50,276 bases of DNA from Streptococcus mitis SK564 (GTDB lineage Bacteria > Bacillota > Bacilli > Lactobacillales > Streptococcaceae). The notes under the pieces are model-generated. The model worked only from the letters and a program-made list of their open reading frames with translations. It was not told the DNA's origin and did not search any database. The stretch is taken from NCBI RefSeq assembly GCF_000148525.1, contig NZ_AEDU01000003.1:1-50276 (forward strand), written 5' to 3'. Of the stretch, positions 26,768 to 35,485 are shown piece by piece (the stretch's first letter is position 1; every line of letters begins with the position of its first letter). A program made the translations under genes and the position numbers.

Positions 26768-26797
26768 TTGACAATTTCGGGGGGGGGGTAATAGAAT
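26768..26797 (+). promoter_or_regulatory. Promoter with a ten-G tract in its spacer, candidate phase-variable switch
   Basis: Perfect -35 TTGACA (26768-26773) and -10 TAGAAT (26792-26797) are 18 nt apart; the spacer contains ten consecutive Gs (26779-26788). One G fewer would give the optimal 17 nt. Homopolymer tracts in promoter spacers change length by slipped-strand mispairing in other bacteria. The next gene in this direction is the DivIVA-like gene about 400 nt away, with an IS remnant between. That it drives this unit is inferred. Confidence 0.5.
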
Positions 26798-26835
26798 TAA
26801 TATGAGACTTTGTGTAACTAAAGTAAAGAGCATGG

Positions 26836-26976
26836 TCAATTGAAACAAGAAGAGAATAAAATAGTCTCGTAAAATGTATTGCAACTTGGTAATACTTTTT
26901 GAGGCGCTTTTTGATTGAGCCCATGTTTTCTCAATGGGATTGTACTCAGGTGAGTAGGGAGGAAGAGGTAAAAATG
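26836..26976 (-). mobile_element. IS630-Spn1-like transposase remnant, left copy
   Basis: On the minus strand the end of an IS630-type transposase is readable: LPLPPYSPEYNPIEKTWA, the conserved block with the last catalytic acidic residue, in one frame, then after a one-base shift IKKRLKKYYQ. The DNA matches the right copy (35486-35622) over most of its length, down to the same stop-codon region. The rest of the element is missing, so it is not active. Confidence 0.85.
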
Positions 26977-27210
26977 TATAGTTGTTAAAATAGCATACGG
27001 AAAATAAGTTAGAAACCATGTAATGTTATAAATTTTATATGTTTTTGGTGCATATATATTTTAGTTAAATGAAAGTTGAGGAAAGGAACAATGATGAAAA
27101 ATCACTTGGATTTCAAGTTGATAATAATGATGGTTTGGTGAAGTAGAATAAAGAAATACAAATGTGGTAAATCTGACTATGTATCAGGCGTTGCAAAAGA
27201 GGAAATAAAT
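26977..27210 (+). other. Gap between the IS remnant and the DivIVA-like gene
   Basis: AT-rich. It holds a weak -10-like TATAAA (27027) without a convincing -35, and one very short open frame (27091-27141). No terminator hairpin with a T run was seen, so transcription from the poly-G promoter could pass through. Confidence 0.5.
27091..27141 (+). CDS. Possible 16-residue leader peptide or gene remnant
   Basis: ATG 27091 follows AGGAAAGG at ideal spacing and encodes MMKNHLDFKLIIMMVW before a TGA. It lies 70 nt ahead of the DivIVA-like gene. It may be a translated upstream peptide or the relic of another gene; nothing supports a specific function. Confidence 0.25.
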   Translation: MMKNHLDFKLIIMMVW

Positions 27211-27774
27211 ATGGTGAATATAAGAAGAAGTCTTTTTGGATATAACAAAAAGGAAGTTGATGATGTGATTAGCAGTTTAGAGGGGGATAAAGAACGCCTC
27301 AAACAAGAACTTGAAGGGAAAGCACAAATGATTGAAGAGTTGAATGTTCAACTACATGGATTTCGCTCTCAAGAGGAGCTTATTTCTGAGGTTATTATTG
27401 ATGCGAAACAATTGTCAAAACGTTTAGTGGAAGAGGCTAAGCAAGAAGCAACGGAGTTGCTATATAATGCTAACAAAACAATATCAGATGAATTTGCACG
27501 TTTTCATCAATCGATGGAAATTTTAAACGGAATCAAAAATAGAGTTGTTGCGCAGAAAGAGGAGTTATCTAAAGAATTGCAAGACACTTTGAGACGATAT
27601 AAAGATGCTTTTGAAAACTCGGAGACCGAGGACTTTGCTCGAATAAAAGAACAAATAGAAATAGATATTACTCGAACAGAAGATGTTTGTGAGAATTCAA
27701 AACAGGTTATCTTTCTCCCGCGCCTTAATAAATCAAATTGTATTAAAGTAGAAAAAATAGAAAAGGAGAACTAG
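27211..27774 (+). CDS. Small DivIVA-like coiled-coil protein
   Basis: 187 residues. The N-terminus MVNIRRSLFGYNKKEVDDVISSLE resembles the DivIVA lipid-binding domain (FGYNKKEVDDF type). A heptad-rich helix follows (KERLKQELEGKAQMIEELNVQL), then further coiled-coil helices up to about residue 160 and a short basic tail. DivIVA proteins gather at curved membrane of septa and poles and recruit partners. No membrane segment is present. The stop is 2 nt before the GTG of the giant wall protein, so the two are translationally coupled. It may act in localising export or anchoring of that protein; this is an inference. The cell's main divIVA gene would lie elsewhere. Confidence 0.75.
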   Translation: MVNIRRSLFGYNKKEVDDVISSLEGDKERLKQELEGKAQMIEELNVQLHGFRSQEELISEVIIDAKQLSKRLVEEAKQEATELLYNANKTISDEFARFHQSMEILNGIKNRVVAQKEELSKELQDTLRRYKDAFENSETEDFARIKEQIEIDITRTEDVCENSKQVIFLPRLNKSNCIKVEKIEKEN

Positions 27775-27776
27775 TA

Positions 27777-30700
27777 GTGAAAAAAGAACATAAGGAAATC
27801 TTTTCAATCCGTAAGTATAAGGCATATGGAGCTAATTCGGCTTTGATTGGATTAGTGGGTCCGGCTGTTTTAATGGGGGTACTGATGTCTCCTGTACAAG
27901 CAGAAGAAAGTGCTTCTATTCCTGATTTGAAGCCATTGGATAGGGCGGAGAGTAGTGAATCAAGTACCCGAGATATTGAAACAAATCATCTTATTGTTAC
28001 ATCGTCTCATCCAGAAGAAAATGCGACTGAAACAGCTGCTTCAGGGGTAGAAACAGGAATAAGAGCAAGTGAAGAACTTACAACTCCTAAAAGAGCAGTA
28101 AGTATTGTCTATAAAGTACGCTATGTAGATCGCAAATCTCATCAAGTAGTTCATGAGGTAACGAAGACGAAGACGGTAGAAACTACTGAAGCAAAAGCAA
28201 AAGTTATCGTTACAGAAATTGGTGGAGAGCTAGCAAATGATAGTCAATTAGAAAGTTACTATGTTCCAGATGGTAATCCAACAACCTTTACAAAAGAAAT
28301 TGTTGAAGGGGAGGACAATGTTTTTGTCTACGAAGTAGAGGGATTTGGGAAATCAGAAGCTACAGACCGTACTGTCACGCTTAAGTATACAGTTGAATAC
28401 GTTGATGAAAAGACGGGGCTTGTCCTAGATAGTGAGGACAAGGAAGAAACGGTTTCTACCTTTGAAGCAGTTGTGAAAAAGGAAGTGACTGTTCAAGCTT
28501 CCATTGATGGAAACGAATCCCTCAAGGGATGGAGTATCTCTGATAATGCGACAAGTCATCAAACTATTACCTTATCAGAAGGGGTTCCTGTAAAGGTTAT
28601 TTTTAAACTCCATAACTCTGATAAGGGAAAGGTGAGGCAAAAGAGGAAAGTAGAGTATCCTTCCCCTGCCGTTACTGGGCAACCATACTTAACACTAGAA
28701 AAGATAACTCCGGGCAATTTAGGTGAAGAAAGTATTACTCTTGCTGGAAATGCTCAGCATACTTATGAAATAAGGTATAAGGTTGGTTTTTCAAACATTG
28801 ATGCTTCGGACCTGGAAATGACTCAAGGGGCAAAGGATTTAGGCTTTAATTTAGACTTGGAAGGTGGCTGGTTAACTGCTACCCTTAAGCCAACAAGAGC
28901 AATGGGAGGAAACTATGAAGTTGGATTCCAATCCCGTTCACATCCTGAAGTGAAAGTAGCTGGATTTATAAACATTACGACAACAACTCACTTTGGATTT
29001 ATGGTGTTAGCAACTTCAGGGAAAGAAAATCGTTTGTTGTATTTTTCCAATAATAGAGATGATAGGACTGAGTCAACATATGATGGTAGCATAACAGATC
29101 CTTATCGAACTTCTCCTGTTATTTATAAAGGAGTAAGTGATTTGAATAATCTATATAAAGATTCTTCTGGACCAAAAACAGACATCACGATTGATGGAAT
29201 CAGAATGCCAACGACTCCCTTTGGTTATTTTATGGATTCTGGTAATCAAACTGTTGAAAATGCTACTGCAGATACGAAACGTTATTATGCCATGATTCCA
29301 ATCTTTGCTCCAATGGATCGTTCTACAGATTATGCTAATAATAATAAACAAGGATTATCTATTACAGATTTTCGGTTGTTATCCGCTTCAGATGGAGTAG
29401 AAGTTAAGTTGGTGGACTTGAGGAAAGACAAGGCTCCAGATAAGGGAGTTTACAGTAATACTGTAGATTTCCAAACAATGCCAGGGTATGATTTGTCAAG
29501 TGGATTGTTGAAAGATGACATGCGTGGTATCTTGGATAAAACTCCATATTATCTTCAATTTACGAAATTGCCTAAAACAGCAGGTAACTATTCAGTGAAA
29601 TTTCAAATGACTGATAGCTTGAACTTAGTCAAAACGATTACATTGAATTTTACAACTTATGAAAATTCTATTTCTAGTGAACGCTCAGACTCCAACGCTT
29701 CAGATAATCGTACTTATGCGCTAACCAATGCAGATGCTCTTTTTGAACCCAATGAAGACTATGTAGATAAATCTACTGATAAGGTTACGCTTCCGATTTC
29801 TGATGAAGAACAAATCTTAGGAAAAGTAACTCTCAATAAAGATAATGCCTATATAAAAGCAGATAGTTTTCCAGCAGGGGTTGAGTTGAGGGCAGTTCCT
29901 GGAAAGGTTACGGAAGGACATCCGACAGAAGCCTATGTTGTCAAAAAATCAGGTATTAAAGTTGCGAAGGGAAAATATTCTTTTTCAGTGAATGCCTATG
30001 ATGGTCACTATCAGACTGGTGCTCCGCGGACATTTGAGTTTGAGATAGTAGACGCTATTAATCCGATTCCAAACCAGCATTGGCATGAGGGAACAGTTCC
30101 AACCCCTATTCCAGTTTCTATGGAAAACAACTCCAAAATAACAGGAATTCGTGTGGAATCAAGTGGCGGTTATGCCTTTTTTGAAGGGAACCCTAATGAC
30201 TCTACTATTTCTATTTACGGTTTGAAACACACGTCGTCACAACAAAAGGCGCGTGTTTATGTGACATTTACAGATGACGAAGGGAAAAAACATGAAACCT
30301 TTACCGATTTTTATTATGTGATAGAATCTAATACAGTAGACGATTTAGCGGTTAATGTTACTAATACAGATCAAACAATTTCCGAGGGTGAAGATTGGAA
30401 AGAAATGGTCATCACAACGACTCCAAGTGAAGGTGTGACCATTAAAGTTGATAAGACAAAACTTCCAAAAGGGACACGATTTGTTGATAATAAAATTATA
30501 GGGAAAGGTCTTTATGAAGGGCAGTATGAAGTTCCAGTACTTGCTGTTAAGGGAGATGTTGTTAAGTCGACTGTTGTGCGTCTAACTGTGAAGCCGAAGG
30601 AATTTGTCGTTCCTCCAGAAAACACAGAAGTTTCGGTCTTATCCAAGGTATCTGCTCTTGGATTGCAAGAGGTACCTGACGATGCAGTGGTAACTTATCG

Positions 30701-33700
30701 TGCGAATGATTCCTATAATTTTTCTAATTCTGGTCTAAAAATTAGTAATGATGGGACTAAAATTACAGGGATACCGACTGCAGTTGGTCGCTATGAGCTC
30801 ACTGCAACAATTAGTAGAAGAGGTTCAAATGGGCTTGTTCGTACTACAACTACTACCTATACCATTAACGTAACAGGGCTAAGTCCGAGCTTGACAATCG
30901 GATCAGGAACTCAAGCAACAGATGCTTATACTTCTAATGAAACACGTCTCCTAGCATCGATTGGAACAGAGATTCCACCTATTACAATCAAGCATGATTC
31001 GCATTCAAAACTGACAGTCGATTCAAATTCTTTACCAGCTGGTTTGAGTTATTCGTATGATGAGTCGACACATACAGGAACTATTACAGGAATTCCAAGT
31101 GCAATGTCCTACGAGGGATATGTTTATCAAATTTTAGTTCAGACCGAAATGCCGTATAACTATGCAGATAGCAACGTTCGCAGAACTATTTGGAAGACAA
31201 TTTATATTGAAGTTACTCCTATAACATCAGCTCTTAGTATTAACAATGAAAACCAGACATTTGCTGCAGATAAAGAGATGATTCCAATTACGGTATCGGA
31301 TTTTGATGAACGTGCAACAATTGATTTAGAGAATGCTCCGTCTGGAGTGAGATATGATGCATCCAATCATCAAATTATAGGAAGTCCAACAGAAGGGGTA
31401 GGTACCTATGAATTTAATATTCGGGCGGTTATGCCACAGGCACTTGGAGGTCAAGTGACAAGAAGGCAGGTAACTCTTCGTGTAGAACCGTTAACACCGA
31501 TTTTAGAGGCAGATAGGTCATCTGTTGAAGTAACAGCCGAGGATTCTATTCCGACTATTACAGTCACCAAGGAACCACATTCTACCTTACAACTAAATGT
31601 ACTGGTGAAGGAACGTGACTATAGTTATTTTGGTTCTCTATCTGATATTGGCTTAAGCTATGATGCGTCAACAGGTAAGATTACGGGAATACCTACAGTC
31701 GTTGGGAATCACAGAATCTATTTGTCAACATTCTTAGACAAAAATTTCACAGGAGTTGCTGGTGGTGTTAGAAATGAATTAACGATTCCATTGACGGTGA
31801 CTGCTAAGGAATTTAACTTTATGGATAATCAGGAACGACATACGACTGTTATGTCAGCGATTGCTCCAGTGGCGGTGAGTGTACCAGATGGGATAGAGGT
31901 TAGTGTAGAAAGCGGGACTCTTCCTCAGGGGATTATTTACAATAGCGATAAGAAGGTGATTGAAGGAACGCCTACTCAAGCTGGAACCTTTACAATTACA
32001 ATGGTTGCTAACCCAAGTGGTATACGTGGTAATGAAAGAAAAGCTACAGTGACTATTCAGGTAGATCCACTTCCAGCTACTATTAGGATTCCCCACAATC
32101 ATCAAACCATCCAAGTAGGGACTCCTATGGAACCCTCAACGATAGAACTAAATGATCATGCAAAGATTTACGGTAGTGATGCATTACTTGATTCTTTTGG
32201 CAGTAGTGGATATATTAATCATGCTAGTGAAAGAGGTATGGAGGAATCGTACATTGATGCATTCTTAAAGATGTTTTATGGATTGACCTATGACGCCAGC
32301 ACACACACCATTAGTGGGACTCCTACGCGAACGGGTACTATAACTTTTACTTTTATTGCGCGAAATGATGATCTATTAGGTAGTGGTGAAGCTAGAGAAA
32401 CCTTTGTCTTGAATGTAGTAGAAGTTATTTCTAAGATTCCTATTATTACAGATGCGAAAGAAGGTTCTAATGTAATTAAAGGAAGCGGTGTTGCAGGAGC
32501 TACGGTTACCGTTACGCTTCCAGATGGAGTTGAGAAAACAGCTTTAGTGGTAGAGGATGGAACATGGATGGTAGATACGCCAGCACCTCTTGTAAAAGGA
32601 CAAAGTATTTCTGCTCGACAAAAAGAAGTAAACAAAACGATTAGTAATGACATCAGTGCCACTGTTGTTCCTCAATCGGGATTAGTTGTATCCAAGGAAG
32701 CGATGGTAGATGCCATTATCGAAGGTGTTACAACGATTACAGGAACAGGGATAACAGATTCTACTATTAGTGTTACCCTTCCAGATAGTACCGTTAAAAC
32801 AGCTACAGTTTCGGAGGGAACATGGTCAGTTACTTTAGACAAAGCCGTGGTGAAAGGTGATAATATTTTTGTAACACAAACTGAACCAAATAAAGCTACT
32901 AGTCCATTAGTTACAGCAACTGTGGTTCCTAAAATTACAAAAGGTGATAAAGGTGAAACAGGAGCAAACGGAGCAGATGGTAAATCACCAGTTGTAACGA
33001 TGACAGATAATGGAGATGGCACATACTCTATTACAGTACGCAATGGAGATGGCTCTGAATCAACTACTAAAGTCAAAGATGGCAAAGACGGTAAAACTGC
33101 TACTATTACAACAACAGATAATCCAGATGGAAGTCATACAATCACTGTAACAAATCCAGACGGAACAACAAAAGAAACAGTTGTTAAAAACGGTAAAGAC
33201 GGTAAGACTCCAAAAGTTGAAGTGACTGATAACAATGATGGAACTCATACTTTTAAAGTTACGGATGAAGATGGCAATGTTACGAATGCTATTATCAAAG
33301 ATGGTAAAGACGGTAAAACTGCCAATATCACAACAACAGAAAATCCAGATGGAAGCCATACAATTACTGTAACAAATCCAGATGGAACAACTAAAGAAAC
33401 AGTTGTTAAAAACGGTAAAGACGGCAAGACTCCAAAAGTTGAAGTAACAGATAATAACGATGGAACTCACACTGTTAAAGTGATAGATGGAGAAGGTAAT
33501 ATTACAAATGCTATTATCAAAGATGGTAAAGATGGTAAAGCTGCTTCAGCTACAACAAGAGAAAATCCAGACGGAAGCCACACAGTAACTATTACAAACC
33601 CAGATGGAACTAAGAATGAATTTGTTGTGAAAAATGGACGTGACGGTGTTGACGGACGTACTCCAACCGCATCAGTTCGTGATAATGGAGACGGAAGTCA

Positions 33701-35159
33701 TACAATCGTTATTACAAATCCAGAAGGTGTGACAACTGAAACTACAGTTCGTGATGGTAAATCACCAAAAGTTACTATAACTGATGAACAAAATGGAACA
33801 CATAAGATTTCAGTTTTAAATGGAGATGGAACAACTACTGAAACCATTGTTAAAGATGGTAAATCACCAGTAGCCACTGTTACTGATAACCATGATGGTA
33901 CTTACACAATTCGTGTAGAAAACGGTAATGGTACTGTTTCTGAAACTACAGTTCGTGACGGTAAATCACCAACTGCTAAGGTTGTGGCTAACGGATATGG
34001 AACTCACACTATCACAGTTGTGAACTCAGACGGTACAACTACAACAACTACAGTTCGTGATGGTAAAGCACCAAAACTTGAAGTGATTGATAACAACAAT
34101 GGTTCACACACTATTAAGGTGACAGGAACTGATGGTAAAGAAACGACAACTACAATCTTTGATGGTAAATCACCAAAAGCGAACATCGTTGATAACGGAG
34201 ACGGAACTCACACCTTAACAATCGTTGATTCTGATGGTCGTGAATACAAATCTATTATCAAAGATGGCAAAGATGGCGTTTCACCAACTGTAACTGTTAA
34301 AAATAATAACGATGGAACTCACGTTGTTACAATTATTAATCCTGATGGAAGTAAGACAGAAATGGTGATTAAAGACGGTAAAGATGGTAAATCACCAAAA
34401 GTTTCTGTTGAAGATAATGGAGATGGTAGTCATACAATCACAATCATCAATTCTGACGGAACTGTGACAAAAATAGTTGTTAAAGACGGTAAAGATGGTC
34501 GTGATGGACGTGATGGCAAAGACGGTAAGGATGGCAAAGATGATAAATGTGGATGCCAAGACAAACCAGTAACACCATCAAATGACAAACCAGTTCCTCC
34601 AACACCAAATGTGCCAGAAGGACCAACATTTGCAATGCCAGAACCACCAGTTCATGAATTGCCAGAATTCAACGGTGGTGTGCCAGGAATGCCAGAAGTT
34701 CATGAATTGCCAGAATTCAATGGTGGAGTACCAGGAATGCCTGAAAATCACGAATTACCAGAATTCAATGGTGGAGTACCAGGAATGCCTGAAAATCACG
34801 AATTACCAGAATTCAATGGTGGAGTACCAGGAATGCCAGAAGTACAAGAGGTACCAAAATTAGATATTCCAACAGTACCAGCGCAACCAACACCAAATGT
34901 GCCAGTACAACCAACTCCAGTTGTTCCAACTCCAGTTGTTCCAACACCAGAAGTACCGGTTAAACCAGAACCACCAGTAGTACCAACACCGGGTCAACCA
35001 GCAACTCCAGTAAATGCTAACCCAGTAGTAGCAACTCCAGTTAAAGAAAACCATGGGGAAAAATTACCAGAAACTGGAAGTCAATCTGATTATATATCTG
35101 TTCTTTTAGGTAGCGGTATTCTATTGAGCCTATATGTAGGTCGAAGAAAAGAAGATTAA
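27777..35159 (+). CDS. Giant multidomain LPXTG cell-wall-anchored surface protein with collagen-like repeats
   Basis: 2460 residues, GTG start behind AAAGGAG. Order of parts: FSIRK-type signal peptide (F9-K13, cleavage near A42); acidic Ser/Thr-rich stretch; two MucBP-like domains (about 107-189 and 198-282); an unrecognised region (about 290-640); about seven Ig-like units with a GLxYDxxTxxIxGxPT pattern (about 898-1540); two further Ig-like domains (about 1550-1633, 1641-1720); fourteen repeats of 34-40 residues (1735-2237); collagen-like GKD/GRD run ending in DKCGCQ (2238-2261); four 16-residue repeats (2293-2356); proline-rich wall segment; LPETG (2430-2434), hydrophobic segment and RRKED tail. 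Likely an adhesin on a long stalk; the ligand is unknown. No frameshift seen. Confidence 0.93.
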   Translation: MKKEHKEIFSIRKYKAYGANSALIGLVGPAVLMGVLMSPVQAEESASIPDLKPLDRAESSESSTRDIETNHLIVTSSHPEENATETAASGVETGIRASEELTTPKRAVSIVYKVRYVDRKSHQVVHEVTKTKTVETTEAKAKVIVTEIGGELANDSQLESYYVPDGNPTTFTKEIVEGEDNVFVYEVEGFGKSEATDRTVTLKYTVEYVDEKTGLVLDSEDKEETVSTFEAVVKKEVTVQASIDGNESLKGWSISDNATSHQTITLSEGVPVKVIFKLHNSDKGKVRQKRKVEYPSPAVTGQPYLTLEKITPGNLGEESITLAGNAQHTYEIRYKVGFSNIDASDLEMTQGAKDLGFNLDLEGGWLTATLKPTRAMGGNYEVGFQSRSHPEVKVAGFINITTTTHFGFMVLATSGKENRLLYFSNNRDDRTESTYDGSITDPYRTSPVIYKGVSDLNNLYKDSSGPKTDITIDGIRMPTTPFGYFMDSGNQTVENATADTKRYYAMIPIFAPMDRSTDYANNNKQGLSITDFRLLSASDGVEVKLVDLRKDKAPDKGVYSNTVDFQTMPGYDLSSGLLKDDMRGILDKTPYYLQFTKLPKTAGNYSVKFQMTDSLNLVKTITLNFTTYENSISSERSDSNASDNRTYALTNADALFEPNEDYVDKSTDKVTLPISDEEQILGKVTLNKDNAYIKADSFPAGVELRAVPGKVTEGHPTEAYVVKKSGIKVAKGKYSFSVNAYDGHYQTGAPRTFEFEIVDAINPIPNQHWHEGTVPTPIPVSMENNSKITGIRVESSGGYAFFEGNPNDSTISIYGLKHTSSQQKARVYVTFTDDEGKKHETFTDFYYVIESNTVDDLAVNVTNTDQTISEGEDWKEMVITTTPSEGVTIKVDKTKLPKGTRFVDNKIIGKGLYEGQYEVPVLAVKGDVVKSTVVRLTVKPKEFVVPPENTEVSVLSKVSALGLQEVPDDAVVTYRANDSYNFSNSGLKISNDGTKITGIPTAVGRYELTATISRRGSNGLVRTTTTTYTINVTGLSPSLTIGSGTQATDAYTSNETRLLASIGTEIPPITIKHDSHSKLTVDSNSLPAGLSYSYDESTHTGTITGIPSAMSYEGYVYQILVQTEMPYNYADSNVRRTIWKTIYIEVTPITSALSINNENQTFAADKEMIPITVSDFDERATIDLENAPSGVRYDASNHQIIGSPTEGVGTYEFNIRAVMPQALGGQVTRRQVTLRVEPLTPILEADRSSVEVTAEDSIPTITVTKEPHSTLQLNVLVKERDYSYFGSLSDIGLSYDASTGKITGIPTVVGNHRIYLSTFLDKNFTGVAGGVRNELTIPLTVTAKEFNFMDNQERHTTVMSAIAPVAVSVPDGIEVSVESGTLPQGIIYNSDKKVIEGTPTQAGTFTITMVANPSGIRGNERKATVTIQVDPLPATIRIPHNHQTIQVGTPMEPSTIELNDHAKIYGSDALLDSFGSSGYINHASERGMEESYIDAFLKMFYGLTYDASTHTISGTPTRTGTITFTFIARNDDLLGSGEARETFVLNVVEVISKIPIITDAKEGSNVIKGSGVAGATVTVTLPDGVEKTALVVEDGTWMVDTPAPLVKGQSISARQKEVNKTISNDISATVVPQSGLVVSKEAMVDAIIEGVTTITGTGITDSTISVTLPDSTVKTATVSEGTWSVTLDKAVVKGDNIFVTQTEPNKATSPLVTATVVPKITKGDKGETGANGADGKSPVVTMTDNGDGTYSITVRNGDGSESTTKVKDGKDGKTATITTTDNPDGSHTITVTNPDGTTKETVVKNGKDGKTPKVEVTDNNDGTHTFKVTDEDGNVTNAIIKDGKDGKTANITTTENPDGSHTITVTNPDGTTKETVVKNGKDGKTPKVEVTDNNDGTHTVKVIDGEGNITNAIIKDGKDGKAASATTRENPDGSHTVTITNPDGTKNEFVVKNGRDGVDGRTPTASVRDNGDGSHTIVITNPEGVTTETTVRDGKSPKVTITDEQNGTHKISVLNGDGTTTETIVKDGKSPVATVTDNHDGTYTIRVENGNGTVSETTVRDGKSPTAKVVANGYGTHTITVVNSDGTTTTTTVRDGKAPKLEVIDNNNGSHTIKVTGTDGKETTTTIFDGKSPKANIVDNGDGTHTLTIVDSDGREYKSIIKDGKDGVSPTVTVKNNNDGTHVVTIINPDGSKTEMVIKDGKDGKSPKVSVEDNGDGSHTITIINSDGTVTKIVVKDGKDGRDGRDGKDGKDGKDDKCGCQDKPVTPSNDKPVPPTPNVPEGPTFAMPEPPVHELPEFNGGVPGMPEVHELPEFNGGVPGMPENHELPEFNGGVPGMPENHELPEFNGGVPGMPEVQEVPKLDIPTVPAQPTPNVPVQPTPVVPTPVVPTPEVPVKPEPPVVPTPGQPATPVNANPVVATPVKENHGEKLPETGSQSDYISVLLGSGILLSLYVGRRKED
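32979..34491 (+). repeat. Fourteen tandem coding repeats of 34, 37 or 40 residues in the giant wall protein
   Basis: Unit pattern: G-K-[ST]-P-x5-D-N-x-[DN]-G-[ST]-H-T-I-x-V-x-N-x-D-G-T, then a Thr/Val strand ending in K/R-D. Units 1-5, 12 and 13 have 37 residues, unit 6 has 40, and units 7-11 and 14 have 34. The difference is always one or two three-residue steps (GKD-like) at the unit joint. Units 2-3 and 4-5 are nearly identical as a pair, showing a recent duplication of a 222-nt block. Confidence 0.92.
34492..34563 (+). repeat. Collagen-like GKD/GRD triplet run
   Basis: Residues 2238-2261 read as G-x-D triplets (GKD, GRD, GRD, GKD, GKD, GKD) and end in DDKCGCQ, the only close cysteine pair in the visible mature stalk. 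A short collagen-like helix with a possible disulfide at its end is one reading. Confidence 0.75.
34653..34844 (+). repeat. Four tandem 48-nt (16-residue) repeats in the proline-rich wall segment
   Basis: Each unit encodes HELPEFNGGVPGMPE plus one variable residue (V or N). The last three units are nearly identical in DNA, so unit number is likely to vary between strains by recombination. The spacing resembles short ligand-binding repeats of other streptococcal adhesins, but no binding partner is shown. Confidence 0.92.
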
Positions 35160-35485
35160 ATATAATGTGTAAGATTAGCAGAGGAATATTGTAGCTGAAA
35201 ATATAGTTAAAAATTATGTTATTTAAACTTTTGTAAGCGTCTCATGATATTTGATATACAAGCGATTTGAAGTTTTGGAACATATCCTACTGATTATTTC
35301 TTACTTGATTGGATAGATAGGTTTCCTGCATAACGATTAATATTTTATATTTGTTATGCAGGTATTTTACGGTGTACATCTAATAATGGAACATTAAGGT
35401 TATTTATACAGATTATAATTCGTTTAATACAGTTCCTCTTAGTCTCTTTACAAAATGACGAGCAATTAAATTGGAGATTTTATAG
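35160..35485 (+). other. Gap after the giant gene, with one perfect hairpin
   Basis: A perfect 10-base-pair stem CCTGCATAAC (35325-35334) / GTTATGCAGG (35353-35362) with an 18-nt loop and TATTTTAC after it is the only terminator-like structure. The rest is AT-rich without readable genes. Confidence 0.5.

Noticed and set aside
26765..27019. 84-codon minus-strand frame as a functional gene
   Set aside because: Only its middle matches an IS630 transposase end; the rest is frameshifted and unrelated, so it is called a remnant.
33060..33470. Minus-strand open frames opposite the repeat region of the giant gene (also 32288-33085 and 34004-34186)
   Set aside because: They mirror the codon pattern of the plus-strand repeats, have no ribosome binding sites, and encode low-complexity text with no family resemblance.
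32979..34491. Regularly spaced DNA repeats that could suggest a CRISPR array
   Set aside because: Units are multiples of three, in frame, degenerate and coding; there are no unique spacers between identical short repeats.
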